This document shows positions 19,285 through 29,624 of a DNA stretch of 64,000 nt, piece by piece. Location of the stretch: positions 22,797 through 86,796 of the forward strand of contig JAJRZR010000055.1 of NCBI GenBank assembly GCA_024275145.1. Direction: 5' to 3'. Each line of letters opens with the position of its first letter. Within the stretch, counting starts at the first letter, position 1. The stretch comes from Deltaproteobacteria bacterium (GTDB lineage Bacteria; Desulfobacterota; Dissulfuribacteria; Dissulfuribacterales; QOAL01). The notes beneath the pieces are model-generated. The model saw only the letters and a program-made list of their open reading frames with translations. It had not been told where the DNA came from and did not search any database. A program made the position numbers and the translations under genes.

Positions 19285-20354
19285 AAATACAGCCACGATG
19301 GTTTGAGACGGGCGTGAATACCCCCGCTGAGGTGGTTCTTGTCAGGCAAAAGGCAAAACACATATCGGCCTCACTGGGATTTTCAGAGCGCAAACAGGCG
19401 GAAATTACATTACTGGCAAGTGAACTGGCACAAAATCACATAGATCACCATACCCAACGGGGGGTAATCAGAATAAATGGCCAGATCATCAACGGTACCG
19501 CATACCTGGTGCTTGCCAGCCTTGATGAAGGGCCGGGCATAGCCGATGTGACAAACGCCCTGTCGAATGGGATGAGCAGCTCCAAGGGGCTTGGCAATGG
19601 CCTTGGAAGCATTGTCCGTCTTTCCGATGACTGGGCTATTTGCTCCAGGAAAATCGGCCCGTTGCCCTGCCCGGACCTGGAAGGCCTACCCTTGAACCAG
19701 ACGATAGTTTCGGCCTCGTTCTGGGCAGCGCCCCTATTTGGGGCATGCGAGGCCCGTTTGGATTTTTCCTGCCTGGTGCGCCCGTTCCCTGGAGAGGATT
19801 TTTGCGGTGACGCCCCTCACATAGCCGCAGAATCCAATTTTGTGAGGATCACGTTGGTAGATGCCCTGGGACACGGTAAAAGGGCAGCGGAATCGATTGA
19901 AACGATATCGGAGATACTAGACCTTCTGCCCGCCCGTTTGGATCCGCACCGGGTGATACAACATATGAGCCATGGCCTGGTAAATGCCAGCCGGGGGGTG
20001 AGTGCCCAGGTACTGCGTCTTGACATATCCAGGGGGATTGTGGATTGCGCAGGAATTGGCAATGTCGGAACCATTCTCTACCTGGATGGAATACGATATG
20101 CGTCCATAAACAGACCCGGCATACTTGGTAGCTGGTCAACAGGTAGCAATGAAAGAAAGATACAGAGGTTTGAGGGAACATCCAACATACTTGCCTTCAT
20201 GTACACAGATGGAATCGTTTCACCTCCGCCCATCCCCAAAAGTGCCGCTGCAGGCGCCTTTTCTCCCCTGATATGGAACCAGATTCTTTTCAAGCCCACT
20301 GCCTCCGGTCTGGATGATGCGTCACTTATGGTCTGGCAATGGAAAAAAAGATAA
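19266..20354 (+). CDS. Fusion of RsbT-like ATPase domain and SpoIIE/PP2C phosphatase (RsbX-like)
   Basis: N-terminal LLASELAQNHIDHHTQRG...DEGPGI...GLGNGLGSIVRLSD; C-terminal LVDALGHGKRAAESIE...CAGIGNVGTILY...FMYTDGI. Confidence 0.85.
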   Translation: MEMGLLKIQPRWFETGVNTPAEVVLVRQKAKHISASLGFSERKQAEITLLASELAQNHIDHHTQRGVIRINGQIINGTAYLVLASLDEGPGIADVTNALSNGMSSSKGLGNGLGSIVRLSDDWAICSRKIGPLPCPDLEGLPLNQTIVSASFWAAPLFGACEARLDFSCLVRPFPGEDFCGDAPHIAAESNFVRITLVDALGHGKRAAESIETISEILDLLPARLDPHRVIQHMSHGLVNASRGVSAQVLRLDISRGIVDCAGIGNVGTILYLDGIRYASINRPGILGSWSTGSNERKIQRFEGTSNILAFMYTDGIVSPPPIPKSAAAGAFSPLIWNQILFKPTASGLDDASLMVWQWKKR

Positions 20355-21670
20355 CCCAGCGATTGCATATCCTTACCCTGGTGGTCCGAAAGGGAGGGGA
20401 TATCCCGCTTGTCCGGGAAAAGGCAAAGGTACTGGCAAAGATCTGTTCCTTTTCCCGCATAGCCAGTGTTCAACTGGCCACCGCTGCCTCAGAGGTGGCA
20501 AGGCTCCTTATGAAGACAAGTGGCGGCGGCACCGTCTCCTTTTTCCTGATCTGTTGTAAGATCGACCGCCATGGCAAAAAAACATATGGAGGCATTGAAC
20601 TTTTCTTCGAGGGACAAAGACCTTGCGCCCCTGTAGAAGCAGGAACGAATGGTGGCCCTTCCTGCCTCTTGTCGCTCGAGGAATTTGAAAAGACACCACC
20701 CATCCCCGGCCTGAAGAAGGTGCTGGATGAAATATCCATAGAGGGATGGGGGACAGGTGGGACCTTGAGGATCAAGGGAGTGAAATGGGGGAAGTATCTC
20801 TCCTGGGAAAAAATCCAGGGCAGGGATGAACTCATAAGAAAGCAATTGTTTCCAGACACGGAAAAATCCTACCTGGAAAACCTGCGGGCCAAACACCAGG
20901 AGGTCCTTCGTCTGCTTCGAGAGCTTACCCGAAAAAACAGGGAACTTGATCAGGCGAATTCTGAGCTTCTACAGTTGGGCCGCGATCTTGAAATCCTGGC
21001 CCATGAACGTACCATGGCGGAGATCGCCCTGAGGATCGCCGATAGAGTCCGAAATCCCGCAACCGTAATAGGGGGCCTTGCCAGGATACTGCTGAAAAGA
21101 TTTCCTGATGACGCCCTATACAGGGATAAGATCGACGCAATTTTCAAGGAGGCGAAGAAACTGGAAAGGATAGTAAGTGATTTTGAAAGGCTTGCAAAGG
21201 AACACGAGCAATCCTTTGAAAAGGTGGATCTAAAAAAGATAGTAGACGAAGTACTTACTACATGGAAGCCTGCATTGTTCCAGCAGGCCATTCAATTGAG
21301 CGAAAAAATGGCCAGCGCCCCGGTCATGATACGGGCAAATACACAGACCTTGAAGGTAGCACTACTCCACGTACTTAAAAACGCCGTGGAGGCATCACAG
21401 GCGGGAGGAAAAATAACGGTCACGGTATCCAGGGACAAGGGCCGTCCGTTTGTAAGTATCGAAGACCAAGGCTATGGAATCAAAAAATCCGTCATGAAGG
21501 AACTGTTCAAGGGACCGGTGACCACCAAAAAAAGCGGTACAGGTCTCGGCCTCATGATGGTCCAACAGATCATAAAAGAACACCAGGGAGAGGTAAGGAT
21601 CGAAAGCACCGAAGGAGAGGGAACGAAAATTATCCTTCTTTTTCCCAAGAGATGGAAAGAATGTGACTAA
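20339..21670 (+). CDS. Sensor histidine kinase with degenerate RsbT-like N-terminal domain
   Basis: C-terminal ALRIADRVRNPATVIGGLARILLKRF and SGTGLGLMMVQQIIKEHQGEV; N-terminal REKAKVLAKICSFSRIASVQLATAASEVARLLMKTSGGGTVSF resembles the switch-ATPase N box; overlaps upstream gene. Confidence 0.82.
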   Translation: MEKKITQRLHILTLVVRKGGDIPLVREKAKVLAKICSFSRIASVQLATAASEVARLLMKTSGGGTVSFFLICCKIDRHGKKTYGGIELFFEGQRPCAPVEAGTNGGPSCLLSLEEFEKTPPIPGLKKVLDEISIEGWGTGGTLRIKGVKWGKYLSWEKIQGRDELIRKQLFPDTEKSYLENLRAKHQEVLRLLRELTRKNRELDQANSELLQLGRDLEILAHERTMAEIALRIADRVRNPATVIGGLARILLKRFPDDALYRDKIDAIFKEAKKLERIVSDFERLAKEHEQSFEKVDLKKIVDEVLTTWKPALFQQAIQLSEKMASAPVMIRANTQTLKVALLHVLKNAVEASQAGGKITVTVSRDKGRPFVSIEDQGYGIKKSVMKELFKGPVTTKKSGTGLGLMMVQQIIKEHQGEVRIESTEGEGTKIILLFPKRWKECD

Positions 21671-21785
21671 ACCCTCATATGACGCATATCTTCCGGTGCT
21701 TCGTCTGGATACGAAGATACACAGCCTCAATCCTTATGTAAAAGAGATCCTGGTGGGGGAACGCAATTCCGCATCAATCCAGGCA

Positions 21786-23972
21786 CTACTCCAGATTTCC
21801 CGTAAAATTAAATGACCTTCCCCTGGCCAGCCTGGAAAGTGCCTTAATATCCTTGATAGGCCTTCGAGGAAATTTCCACCCCCTGGGCCAATTTGAAAAA
21901 TCAATGATCCATGCGGCAAAATCGGCATCTTCAAGCAGCTTTCTATAGCCGAGCAGGGACAAGGGATGCTCCGACAGGAGTAAACCTGTACCCCATGACC
22001 TTTGCCAATGATATTTTTCTCCCCTGATACTGGTGACCGGCATTCGCTCAGAAAAGGTGGAATGGTCCATCCTTGAGGTAAACAACGGTATAAAACCATA
22101 TACAGTGATCGACACCGGTAGCCCATGGCCCTTTATTGCGGCCTTGGCATTCTTGAAGTCGGTCTCTACAGTAAACTGGGGATAATTGATGCCGATCCGC
22201 CTTGCTGCCCTGACCGCCTGGGAATTCAGTAGATTCAACGTGTAAGAGCCAAACGTGCGGACGGTGGCCTCGGCCTTTGGGGGGTTGTCCAGGCATGACC
22301 TCAAGAGGGCGATATGACCGATATTGCTCAACTGGAAGTTACGGTGTCCATTGGCAATCAGGGCCCTGAGCCTTGCCTGGAACCTGGCAATGTTTGATTG
22401 TTCAATGATGGGGGGTAAGGCCCATATGAGTTCACGATGCCTTAGCCAGCCTGGTTTACCCTTCATGAATCTGTTGCAGTTATCGCCGGTCATCTCGAGT
22501 ATCAGCCCCTGATATTCGATGTGGCGCAACCTTTCAAGGAGCTCTATCTCCTTTACCTTTATAAAAATTGTGGCTCGACGCATCCTTTTCCTCTTGCCGC
22601 CTCGGCTGTTGCCTTGTTCAGGCACGGGGGGACGATTTAGCCTTTGAGCCAGCCGTTCAGCCGATGAGGCACCTGCCTGGGCGGCCTTGTCTATACGTTT
22701 CAACGTATCGGCGCCAAGCCTCTTCACAAGGGCCTGTACAGGTGCGCCATCAACCCCTTTCTTCCCGGCAAACCTTGATCTGGTCGTATCGGTCTTGAAG
22801 AGAAGCGCTCCTGTACCCCCTGATCCTGGGAATTTATCTATCCCTACGCTGAAAAGTCCATCCTTCATCACCCTTACGTCGATACAGTTTAGTCCTTGCT
22901 GGGTATCGGTCTTGGGGAAGACCAACCTGAGCCGGTCACCCGGCGATGGTGGGGCAGGGCCGACGACAAGGAGCCTTTTGCCTGAAAATTTCCTTATCTT
23001 TCCCAAGAACTTCCCGGTATTTGCAGTTCTCGTAGGTGAGATGGCATCTCGCGGCCTTGGAGACATCAGATAGCCGGTACAGAGCGGCCTTCCCAAGGCC
23101 TCCCTTACCAGCTCCCTTGCCTCCTTGATGGCATCGATTATCTTGTTTCCGTTGGCATCCAGGACCATGCGGTAGGCCTTGATCACCTGGGCTACGTAAT
23201 GGGCAGGCCTTAACCTTCCTTCAATCTTCAGGGACTTAATGCCGATCCTCTTTAGATCATGCAGAAAATCCAAGGCGCACAGGTCATCCATCGAAAAAAA
23301 TGACCCCGTCCCGGTCTTCCAGGTAAAACGACGGCGGCATGGCTGGACACATCTTCCCCTGGTGCTCGAACGGCCACCAGAGAAGCTACTGAACATGCAC
23401 AGTCCAGAATAGGTAAAACAAAGCGCGCCATGCACGAAGACCTCCAGATCCAGCTGGGTGGCCTTCTTTACAGCCAGGGTCTCCTCCAGTGTCATCTCCC
23501 TTGCAAGCACGGCCCTGGCAAACCCCATCCTTTCTGCCTGACGGACACCGTATTCATTGTGAATCGTCATCAATGTGCTCGCATGAAGCGGCAGGGTAGG
23601 GAAAAACCGCCGTGCGATACTCCAGACCCCAAGATCCTGAATTATGAGTGCATCCGCGCCAAATTCATTGAGAGCGGCAAGTATCTTGACCACTTGTCCT
23701 AGTTCAGATTCCTTGACGAGACAGTTCAGGGCGACGAAGGCCTTCTTGTCATTAAGATGGGCAAGTTCGATCAACCTACCGGTTTCCTCAATGGAAAAAT
23801 TCCTGCCAGCTGCCCTTGCGTTCAGGTTGGATACGCCCAGATAAACCGCATCGGCTCCGTTTTCGATGGCGGCCCAGAACGCATCTTTAGTTCCGGCCGG
23901 TGCCAAAAGTTCCGGAGAATCTTGGCAAGTCTTCCGCATAAGGGATTGTTCCCGGCCATGATAAAGGGTCAT
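21786..23972 (-). CDS. U32 family peptidase
   Basis: ELLAPAGTKDAFWAAIENGADAVYLGVSNLNARA...VFVHGALCFTYSGLCMFSSFSGGRSSTRGRCVQPCR; start uncertain (ORF extends to 24035). Confidence 0.9.
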   Translation of the reverse strand: MTLYHGREQSLMRKTCQDSPELLAPAGTKDAFWAAIENGADAVYLGVSNLNARAAGRNFSIEETGRLIELAHLNDKKAFVALNCLVKESELGQVVKILAALNEFGADALIIQDLGVWSIARRFFPTLPLHASTLMTIHNEYGVRQAERMGFARAVLAREMTLEETLAVKKATQLDLEVFVHGALCFTYSGLCMFSSFSGGRSSTRGRCVQPCRRRFTWKTGTGSFFSMDDLCALDFLHDLKRIGIKSLKIEGRLRPAHYVAQVIKAYRMVLDANGNKIIDAIKEARELVREALGRPLCTGYLMSPRPRDAISPTRTANTGKFLGKIRKFSGKRLLVVGPAPPSPGDRLRLVFPKTDTQQGLNCIDVRVMKDGLFSVGIDKFPGSGGTGALLFKTDTTRSRFAGKKGVDGAPVQALVKRLGADTLKRIDKAAQAGASSAERLAQRLNRPPVPEQGNSRGGKRKRMRRATIFIKVKEIELLERLRHIEYQGLILEMTGDNCNRFMKGKPGWLRHRELIWALPPIIEQSNIARFQARLRALIANGHRNFQLSNIGHIALLRSCLDNPPKAEATVRTFGSYTLNLLNSQAVRAARRIGINYPQFTVETDFKNAKAAIKGHGLPVSITVYGFIPLFTSRMDHSTFSERMPVTSIRGEKYHWQRSWGTGLLLSEHPLSLLGYRKLLEDADFAAWIIDFSNWPRGWKFPRRPIKDIKALSRLARGRSFNFTGNLE

Positions 23973-24173
23973 TGGCCTTTTGGAGGTCGCCGATGTCCTT
24001 TTTTTAACCCTGAAGCGTCTTTTTTTATTGCCCATAAGAAGTTATTCTCTGAAACCGTTCTGATCTTTTCATGCCTGCCAAGACCGGGATGATGCAACCC
24101 CTATGTATTCTATGCAATTATGCAGGTCCTGATGCAGGCTCGACGATAAAATTACCATTAAGAGGATATTTCA

Positions 24174-25658
24174 ATGACCGATACAGACTTAACGTGCCCG
24201 CTCCCTCTCCCGGGTGAATGGATATACCTCATGGGGATTTGCGGAACCGGCATGGCCGCACTGGCAGGACTTTTGAAAGAGAAGGGATACAGGGTTTCAG
24301 GCTCGGACAGCGCAGCCTATCCCCCAATGAGCCGGCTTCTCAAGGATCTGGGTATCCATGTACACATTGGATATTCTACCAGGAACCTGGAGAAATTGCC
24401 CGAACCGTTTAAAACAGATCGGCATACGAACCTTCCCGCCTTTCCGGCCCTGGTGATCATAGGAAACGTGATTCGTGCAGAGAATCCAGAGGCAAGGTTT
24501 GTTCTCTCAACCGGGTTGCCGTATATGTCCTTTCCACAGGCAATTTCCCATTTCTTCCTGGACGGTAGGACCCCGCTTGTAATCTCGGGGACCCATGGAA
24601 AGACCACCACCTCCACACTCACGGTATCTGCCCTCGAGGCCTGCGGGCAGAGGCCAGGTTTCATGATCGGCGGGATATTGCGGCAATTTGGATCTGGATT
24701 CCGGCTGGGCACCACTCCCTGGTTCGTTCTCGAAGGGGACGAATACGATACAGCGTTCTTTGACAAAGGGCCCAAGTTCCTGCACTATAGGCCAAATGCC
24801 GCCATTATCACCAGCATAGAATTCGATCATGCGGACATCTTCAAGGACCTTGATGAAATCAAATCGGCATTCAAGAGGCTGGTGGCCTTGATACCTAGAA
24901 ATGGGCTGCTGGTGGCCTGTGGAGATTGGCAAACGGTAAGGGATGTGGCGGCAAATGCCCGCTGCAGGGTAGTCTTCTATGGTGAAGGAGCGGATAATAA
25001 ATGGAGGCTCGAGGGGCTGGATGTCGGCCCAAGGGCCACCTGCTTCGACGCACACGACGGGAATGGAGACATAACCAGGGTGTGTCTAAGGATGCCTGGG
25101 CGCCACAATGCACTTAATGCATTGGCAGCCTTGGCCCTCCTCACAGAGCTTGGAATGGACAAGGGGGAGGCCGTCCAGGGACTTGCCTCCTGCACTGGTG
25201 TCAAAAGGCGGCAGGAGGTAAGGGGACAAAAAGGCGGAATTACGGTCATTGACGACTTTGCACATCACCCCAGGGCTGTACAGGAAACCCTCTCAGCCCT
25301 GAAGGCAACATATCCCGGAGGAAGGCTGATAGCTGTCTTTGAACCACGGACTAACACCAGCAGGCGCAGCGTGTTTCAGGAAGTATATCCAGCCTCTTTC
25401 GATAGCGCTGACATGGTACTGGTAAGGGCCGTGCCCGATCCTGACAAGGCACCCGAGGGAGACCGTTTTTCCTCTGAAGTACTTGTTGCAGACCTCAAAA
25501 AAAGGGGAATCCCCGCTGAATTTTTCCAGGATGCCGGCCAAATAGTTGCATACCTAGTCGATAAGGCTGAAAACGGTGACACCATTGCCATCCTTTCGAA
25601 CGGGGATTTCGAAGGACTTCACGAAAGGCTTCTGGCATCACTTCCAGACGATTCTTAG
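24174..25658 (+). CDS. mpl: UDP-N-acetylmuramate:L-Ala-gamma-D-Glu-meso-DAP ligase
   Basis: IYLMGICGTGMAALAGLLKEKGYRVSGSDSAAYPPMS; VISGTHGKTTTSTL; FVLEGDEYDTAFFDKGPKFLHYRP typical of Mpl. Confidence 0.93.
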   Translation: MTDTDLTCPLPLPGEWIYLMGICGTGMAALAGLLKEKGYRVSGSDSAAYPPMSRLLKDLGIHVHIGYSTRNLEKLPEPFKTDRHTNLPAFPALVIIGNVIRAENPEARFVLSTGLPYMSFPQAISHFFLDGRTPLVISGTHGKTTTSTLTVSALEACGQRPGFMIGGILRQFGSGFRLGTTPWFVLEGDEYDTAFFDKGPKFLHYRPNAAIITSIEFDHADIFKDLDEIKSAFKRLVALIPRNGLLVACGDWQTVRDVAANARCRVVFYGEGADNKWRLEGLDVGPRATCFDAHDGNGDITRVCLRMPGRHNALNALAALALLTELGMDKGEAVQGLASCTGVKRRQEVRGQKGGITVIDDFAHHPRAVQETLSALKATYPGGRLIAVFEPRTNTSRRSVFQEVYPASFDSADMVLVRAVPDPDKAPEGDRFSSEVLVADLKKRGIPAEFFQDAGQIVAYLVDKAENGDTIAILSNGDFEGLHERLLASLPDDS

Positions 25659-25721
25659 CTAATAGCCGTCCGGACCCCCTACCATCTTGCATACCCGTGA
25701 TCATAATGACAAGGACATCAT

Positions 25722-26828
25722 ATGGTATTCGAGGAAATTAAGGCCTCCAGACAGTCTTTCGCCAGACGTGGCAGGTTATATACCTTTCATGGAATTGTTG
25801 AAACGCCTGTATTCATGCCAGTTGGTACCCAAGCAACTGTAAAATCCCTTACCCCGGAGGATCTGATTTCATGCGGCGCGCAGATAATACTCGGTAACAC
25901 CTACCACCTCTATCTGCGACCAGGACACAGGTTGATAGAATCCCTTGGAGGCCTTCATAGCTTCATGGGGTGGTCCGGGCCCATCCTTACCGACAGCGGA
26001 GGATTCCAGGTCTTCAGCCTGTCGCCCCTCAGGAAGATCCGGGAAGAAGGCGCTATATTCAGATCACATATAGATGGCTCACTCCACGAACTCACCCCAG
26101 AGCTTGCCATCGAGGTCCAGGAAAGTCTCGGGGCAGACATCATGATGTGCCTGGATACCTGTATACCATACCCCTCTTCCTTTCAGGATACCCAGAAGGC
26201 CACCGATTTGACCGAACGCTGGGCCAAAAGATGCCTGGACGCACGTAAAAGGGACGAACTATTGCTTTTTGCCATTGCCCAGGGCGGGATGTATCCAGAG
26301 CTGAGAAGACACAGTATACAAGGACTCCTGAAAATGGGGTTTGACGGCTACGCCCTTGGAGGGCTCAGCGTTGGGGAGCCAAAGGAACTGCTGCTAAAAA
26401 TTATTGAGGATTCGAGGCCGCTGATCCCCTCACGTTTCCCGGTTTATGTAATGGGCGTGGGCACCCCTGAGGATATCGTGGAATGCGTTTATCGTGGAAT
26501 AGACATGTTCGATTGCGTAATGCCTACTAGGAACGCTAGAAACGGTATGCTCTTTACTTCCTTCGGACGTATTGTTATAAAGAATGCTCGTTTTGCGCGG
26601 GATGAAGGCCCGATTGATCCGAATTGTAATTGCTATGTCTGCAATCGGTTTTCACGGGCATATCTGCGGCATCTCTTTATAGCCAAAGAACTTCTTGCCT
26701 ATCGTCTGAATACCTATCATAATCTCTATTACTATCTCAATCTGATGAAAGATATCAGGAATGCGATTGAAAGGGATGAATTCGAGGTATTTCGAAAGAA
26801 TTTTTATATGAAAAGGGAGGGAACTTGA
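25722..26828 (+). CDS. tgt: Queuine tRNA-ribosyltransferase
   Basis: TPVFMPVGTQATVKSLTPEDL, ILTDSGGFQVFSL, FDCVMPTRNARNG, C-terminal CxCxxC Zn site (CNCYVC). Confidence 0.97.
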   Translation: MVFEEIKASRQSFARRGRLYTFHGIVETPVFMPVGTQATVKSLTPEDLISCGAQIILGNTYHLYLRPGHRLIESLGGLHSFMGWSGPILTDSGGFQVFSLSPLRKIREEGAIFRSHIDGSLHELTPELAIEVQESLGADIMMCLDTCIPYPSSFQDTQKATDLTERWAKRCLDARKRDELLLFAIAQGGMYPELRRHSIQGLLKMGFDGYALGGLSVGEPKELLLKIIEDSRPLIPSRFPVYVMGVGTPEDIVECVYRGIDMFDCVMPTRNARNGMLFTSFGRIVIKNARFARDEGPIDPNCNCYVCNRFSRAYLRHLFIAKELLAYRLNTYHNLYYYLNLMKDIRNAIERDEFEVFRKNFYMKREGT

Positions 26829-27154
26829 TGTTTGAATCTCTGGTCTACGCTATGGGACCGCCACCTGGTGGACAAACAGGTGGGGGAAATCCGATCCTGG
26901 GCTTTCTGCCCCTCATTATCATCTTTGCCATCTTTTACTTTTTATTGATACGGCCGCAGCAAAAAAAGGCAAAGGAGCACCGCCAATTCCTCGAGGCCCT
27001 AAAAAGGGGCGACAAGGTCATGACTGCAGGTGGTCTCATTGGCAGGGTAACAGATCTTTCGGACACGGTCGTTACCCTGGAGGTGGCGGACAAGGTGAGG
27101 GTCAGGGTGGCCAGGCATCAGATTGCGGGGCGTCCTCCCCAGGCTGGAAAATAG
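26828..27154 (+). CDS. yajC: Preprotein translocase subunit YajC
   Basis: FLPLIIIFAIFYFLLIRPQQKKAKEHRQFLEALKRGDKVMTAGGLIGRV. Confidence 0.95.
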   Translation: MFESLVYAMGPPPGGQTGGGNPILGFLPLIIIFAIFYFLLIRPQQKKAKEHRQFLEALKRGDKVMTAGGLIGRVTDLSDTVVTLEVADKVRVRVARHQIAGRPPQAGK

Positions 27155-27169
27155 AAAGATCCAAGGGCC

Positions 27170-28600
27170 CTATTTCCCCAGGCAAAAGTTGCTGAAGATA
27201 CGGTCCAGTACCTCTTCTGTAACATCTTCACCGGTAACGCCTTCAAGGGCAAGGATGGCATCTTTCAGGTCTATGGATATCAAATCAGGACTTAAGCCTT
27301 GGTCCAGGGCGTTACAGGCCCTGTCTATCGATCTTAGTGCCTCGTCAAGGGCCCTTTTCTGCCTAAGATTCGGTGCAATTTCCAGTTCTACCTCCGAATG
27401 ATCCGACATGACCCCCTGCCGTATTGCCTGGGAAAGCCTGTCCAGGGATAATCCTTTTTTTGCCGACAGACAGAGATAGCTGTAGCGTTTGATCCTGTTG
27501 AGTCCCTCCCGGATGGTCTTCATACGTTCCTGGGCCACGGCCTCTGGATTCTGGTCGATAAGATCTGCCTTGTTGAAGACGATCAGGACCTTTTCTTCTT
27601 GCAATGGGGACAGGGCCTTGCCTACGCTCAGGTCCTCTGCATCCACAGGTGTTGATATATCCATGACCCATAGCACGACTGCTGCGCCATGGAGCCTTTC
27701 CTCGATCTTTTTTATACCTAAGCGTTCAACAGGATCTGGATCGGTCCGGATACCTGCGGTATCCACCAGGCGAACGGCCAGACCTTCCATATCTATCTCC
27801 GCCTCTATAAGATCTCTGGTGGTACCTGGAACGGGAGTGACGATTGCCTTGTCTTCGCAGGCCATTGCGTTCAAAAGACTTGATTTTCCCACGTTAGGAC
27901 GCCCCACTATCAGGACTTCAATCCCTTCCCTGGCCACCTTTCCGCGCCCGTACGCCTTTATCAGGTTCAATATGCGTGGCCTTATGCAGGATTCAAGAAC
28001 CTCAATCAACCTGGCCTCTCCGAGGATTTCCATGTCTTCCTCTGGATAATCGATGGCCACTTCAACAGAGGCAAGGACATCCAGCAACTGCCTGCGAAGC
28101 CCTTCCACCTCCCTGGAAAAAAAGCCCTTCAGGTGACCAAGGGCCAGGCGGCCTGCCAATTCCGCCCGGGCCGTGGTTATCTCCAGCACTGCCTCTGCCT
28201 GGGAAAGGTCTATCCGACCGTTCAAGAAGGCCCGCCTGGTGAATTCTCCAGGCTCAGCAAGCCTTGCACCGTTGGCAAGGCATACCTCCAGCACCTTGTG
28301 CAAGAGTGCCGGACTGCTGTGACATTGGATTTCAAGGACATCTTCACGGGTATAGCTGGCAGGAGACTTCATCAGAACGGCCATTGCCTCATCCACATCC
28401 TTGCCGGTAGATGGATCGAAGACCCAGCCATAGGTCAAGCGATGGGAGGTTACCCGTCGTGTGGGATGGGCCTGCCTGAATATCCTGTGGTATATCTGTG
28501 TTGCAGACGGGCCACTAACCCTAACGATGCCGATGCCGCCTGGCCCCAATGGTGTAGCTATAGCGGCTATTGTGTCATCGTATGAGAAGATTCTGGACAC
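27170..28600 (-). CDS. mnmE: tRNA uridine-5-carboxymethylaminomethyl modification GTPase MnmE
   Basis: DDTIAAIATPLGPGGIGIVRVSG; GRPNVGKSSLLNAM; DTAGIRT; C-terminal FCLGK; likely GTG start at 28600 within longer ORF. Confidence 0.95.
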   Translation of the reverse strand: MSRIFSYDDTIAAIATPLGPGGIGIVRVSGPSATQIYHRIFRQAHPTRRVTSHRLTYGWVFDPSTGKDVDEAMAVLMKSPASYTREDVLEIQCHSSPALLHKVLEVCLANGARLAEPGEFTRRAFLNGRIDLSQAEAVLEITTARAELAGRLALGHLKGFFSREVEGLRRQLLDVLASVEVAIDYPEEDMEILGEARLIEVLESCIRPRILNLIKAYGRGKVAREGIEVLIVGRPNVGKSSLLNAMACEDKAIVTPVPGTTRDLIEAEIDMEGLAVRLVDTAGIRTDPDPVERLGIKKIEERLHGAAVVLWVMDISTPVDAEDLSVGKALSPLQEEKVLIVFNKADLIDQNPEAVAQERMKTIREGLNRIKRYSYLCLSAKKGLSLDRLSQAIRQGVMSDHSEVELEIAPNLRQKRALDEALRSIDRACNALDQGLSPDLISIDLKDAILALEGVTGEDVTEEVLDRIFSNFCLGK

Positions 28601-28687
28601 CTTGTGCTTGGACCTTGGAGTGAATTTTGCGTCAATATGGCAGTGCCTTGATCTGTATGGTGCCAGGGAGTGGCGGTGCAAGAATGC

Positions 28688-29548
28688 CTACCGGGAGGCC
28701 CCCTTCTTGGGCCTTCCTTTGTTATATAATGGGGTTATAACCACCTTTCGCTTATAGCCTTCTCCGGCGCTATGGGTGCGAATCCCACGATATGCCTTAA
28801 GTGTTATGTGTATGATCCTTCGTTCCCTTGCATCCATTGGGCGAAGCGTTACAGGCTTTCCGGTTTTCCTTGCCTTTTGGGCCATCCTCTCGGCCAGCAT
28901 GACAAGTCCCCTGTCCTTCTTTTCACGGTAACCCTCTGCCTCTATCTTGATCCTGTACCTTGCCTCATCCTGACGTATCAGGAACAGGTTGACCAGGTAC
29001 TCTATGGAATCCAGGCACTGCCCCTCTTTCCCAATTATTATTGAAAGATCTTCCCCTGAAATGTTTAGATAGGGACCGTGCTCACCCTCCACAATATCTA
29101 CATCCCCCTTGAGGGAGGCCTTTTCCAGGATTTCGGTTACCATGTTGCGGGCCCTTTCCACACGCCTATTGATCTCTTCAGGTGTTATCTTTGGCCTGTT
29201 CCCTCTGGCAGGCCCGATGGCCTTACGGGCCTCAGAGGTATTGAACTCCCTTGTGGTTGATTCCTTCTCTTCGTAGGCTTCCTTGGCATCAGGAGTAGCC
29301 TCGGCATCTTCCATCGCCAACTGGTCGACACTACCCGAACCCCTCTTCTCCTGCGAGGCCGCTGGCTTGAGGGTAGCGGTGATCTTTGCCTTTCGTCCCC
29401 CAAGGCCGAACAGCCCGGTTGAACCCTTGGTAATGACGTTGATCTCAAGCTCTTCCGCCTGACACTTAAAGAATGCACAGGCGGCCTTTATGGCCCTTTC
29501 TACGGTCTTGTCTGCAAACTCTCGTGGATTTATCTGTTTTTCTTCCAT
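28688..29548 (-). CDS. jag: Jag/KhpB RNA-binding protein (Jag-N, KH, R3H)
   Basis: Position next to yidC; GLFGLGGRKAKI; IGKEGQCLDSIEYLVNL; R3H-like MDARERRIIHITLKAYRGIRTHSAGEG. Confidence 0.93.
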   Translation of the reverse strand: MEEKQINPREFADKTVERAIKAACAFFKCQAEELEINVITKGSTGLFGLGGRKAKITATLKPAASQEKRGSGSVDQLAMEDAEATPDAKEAYEEKESTTREFNTSEARKAIGPARGNRPKITPEEINRRVERARNMVTEILEKASLKGDVDIVEGEHGPYLNISGEDLSIIIGKEGQCLDSIEYLVNLFLIRQDEARYRIKIEAEGYREKKDRGLVMLAERMAQKARKTGKPVTLRPMDARERRIIHITLKAYRGIRTHSAGEGYKRKVVITPLYNKGRPKKGASR

Positions 29549-29624
29549 TATGAATTTTACTCTTTTTCATCAACCTGATGGGTTGGCCAATGGTATAGGC
29601 CACGCCAACTAAAAACCGAATCTC

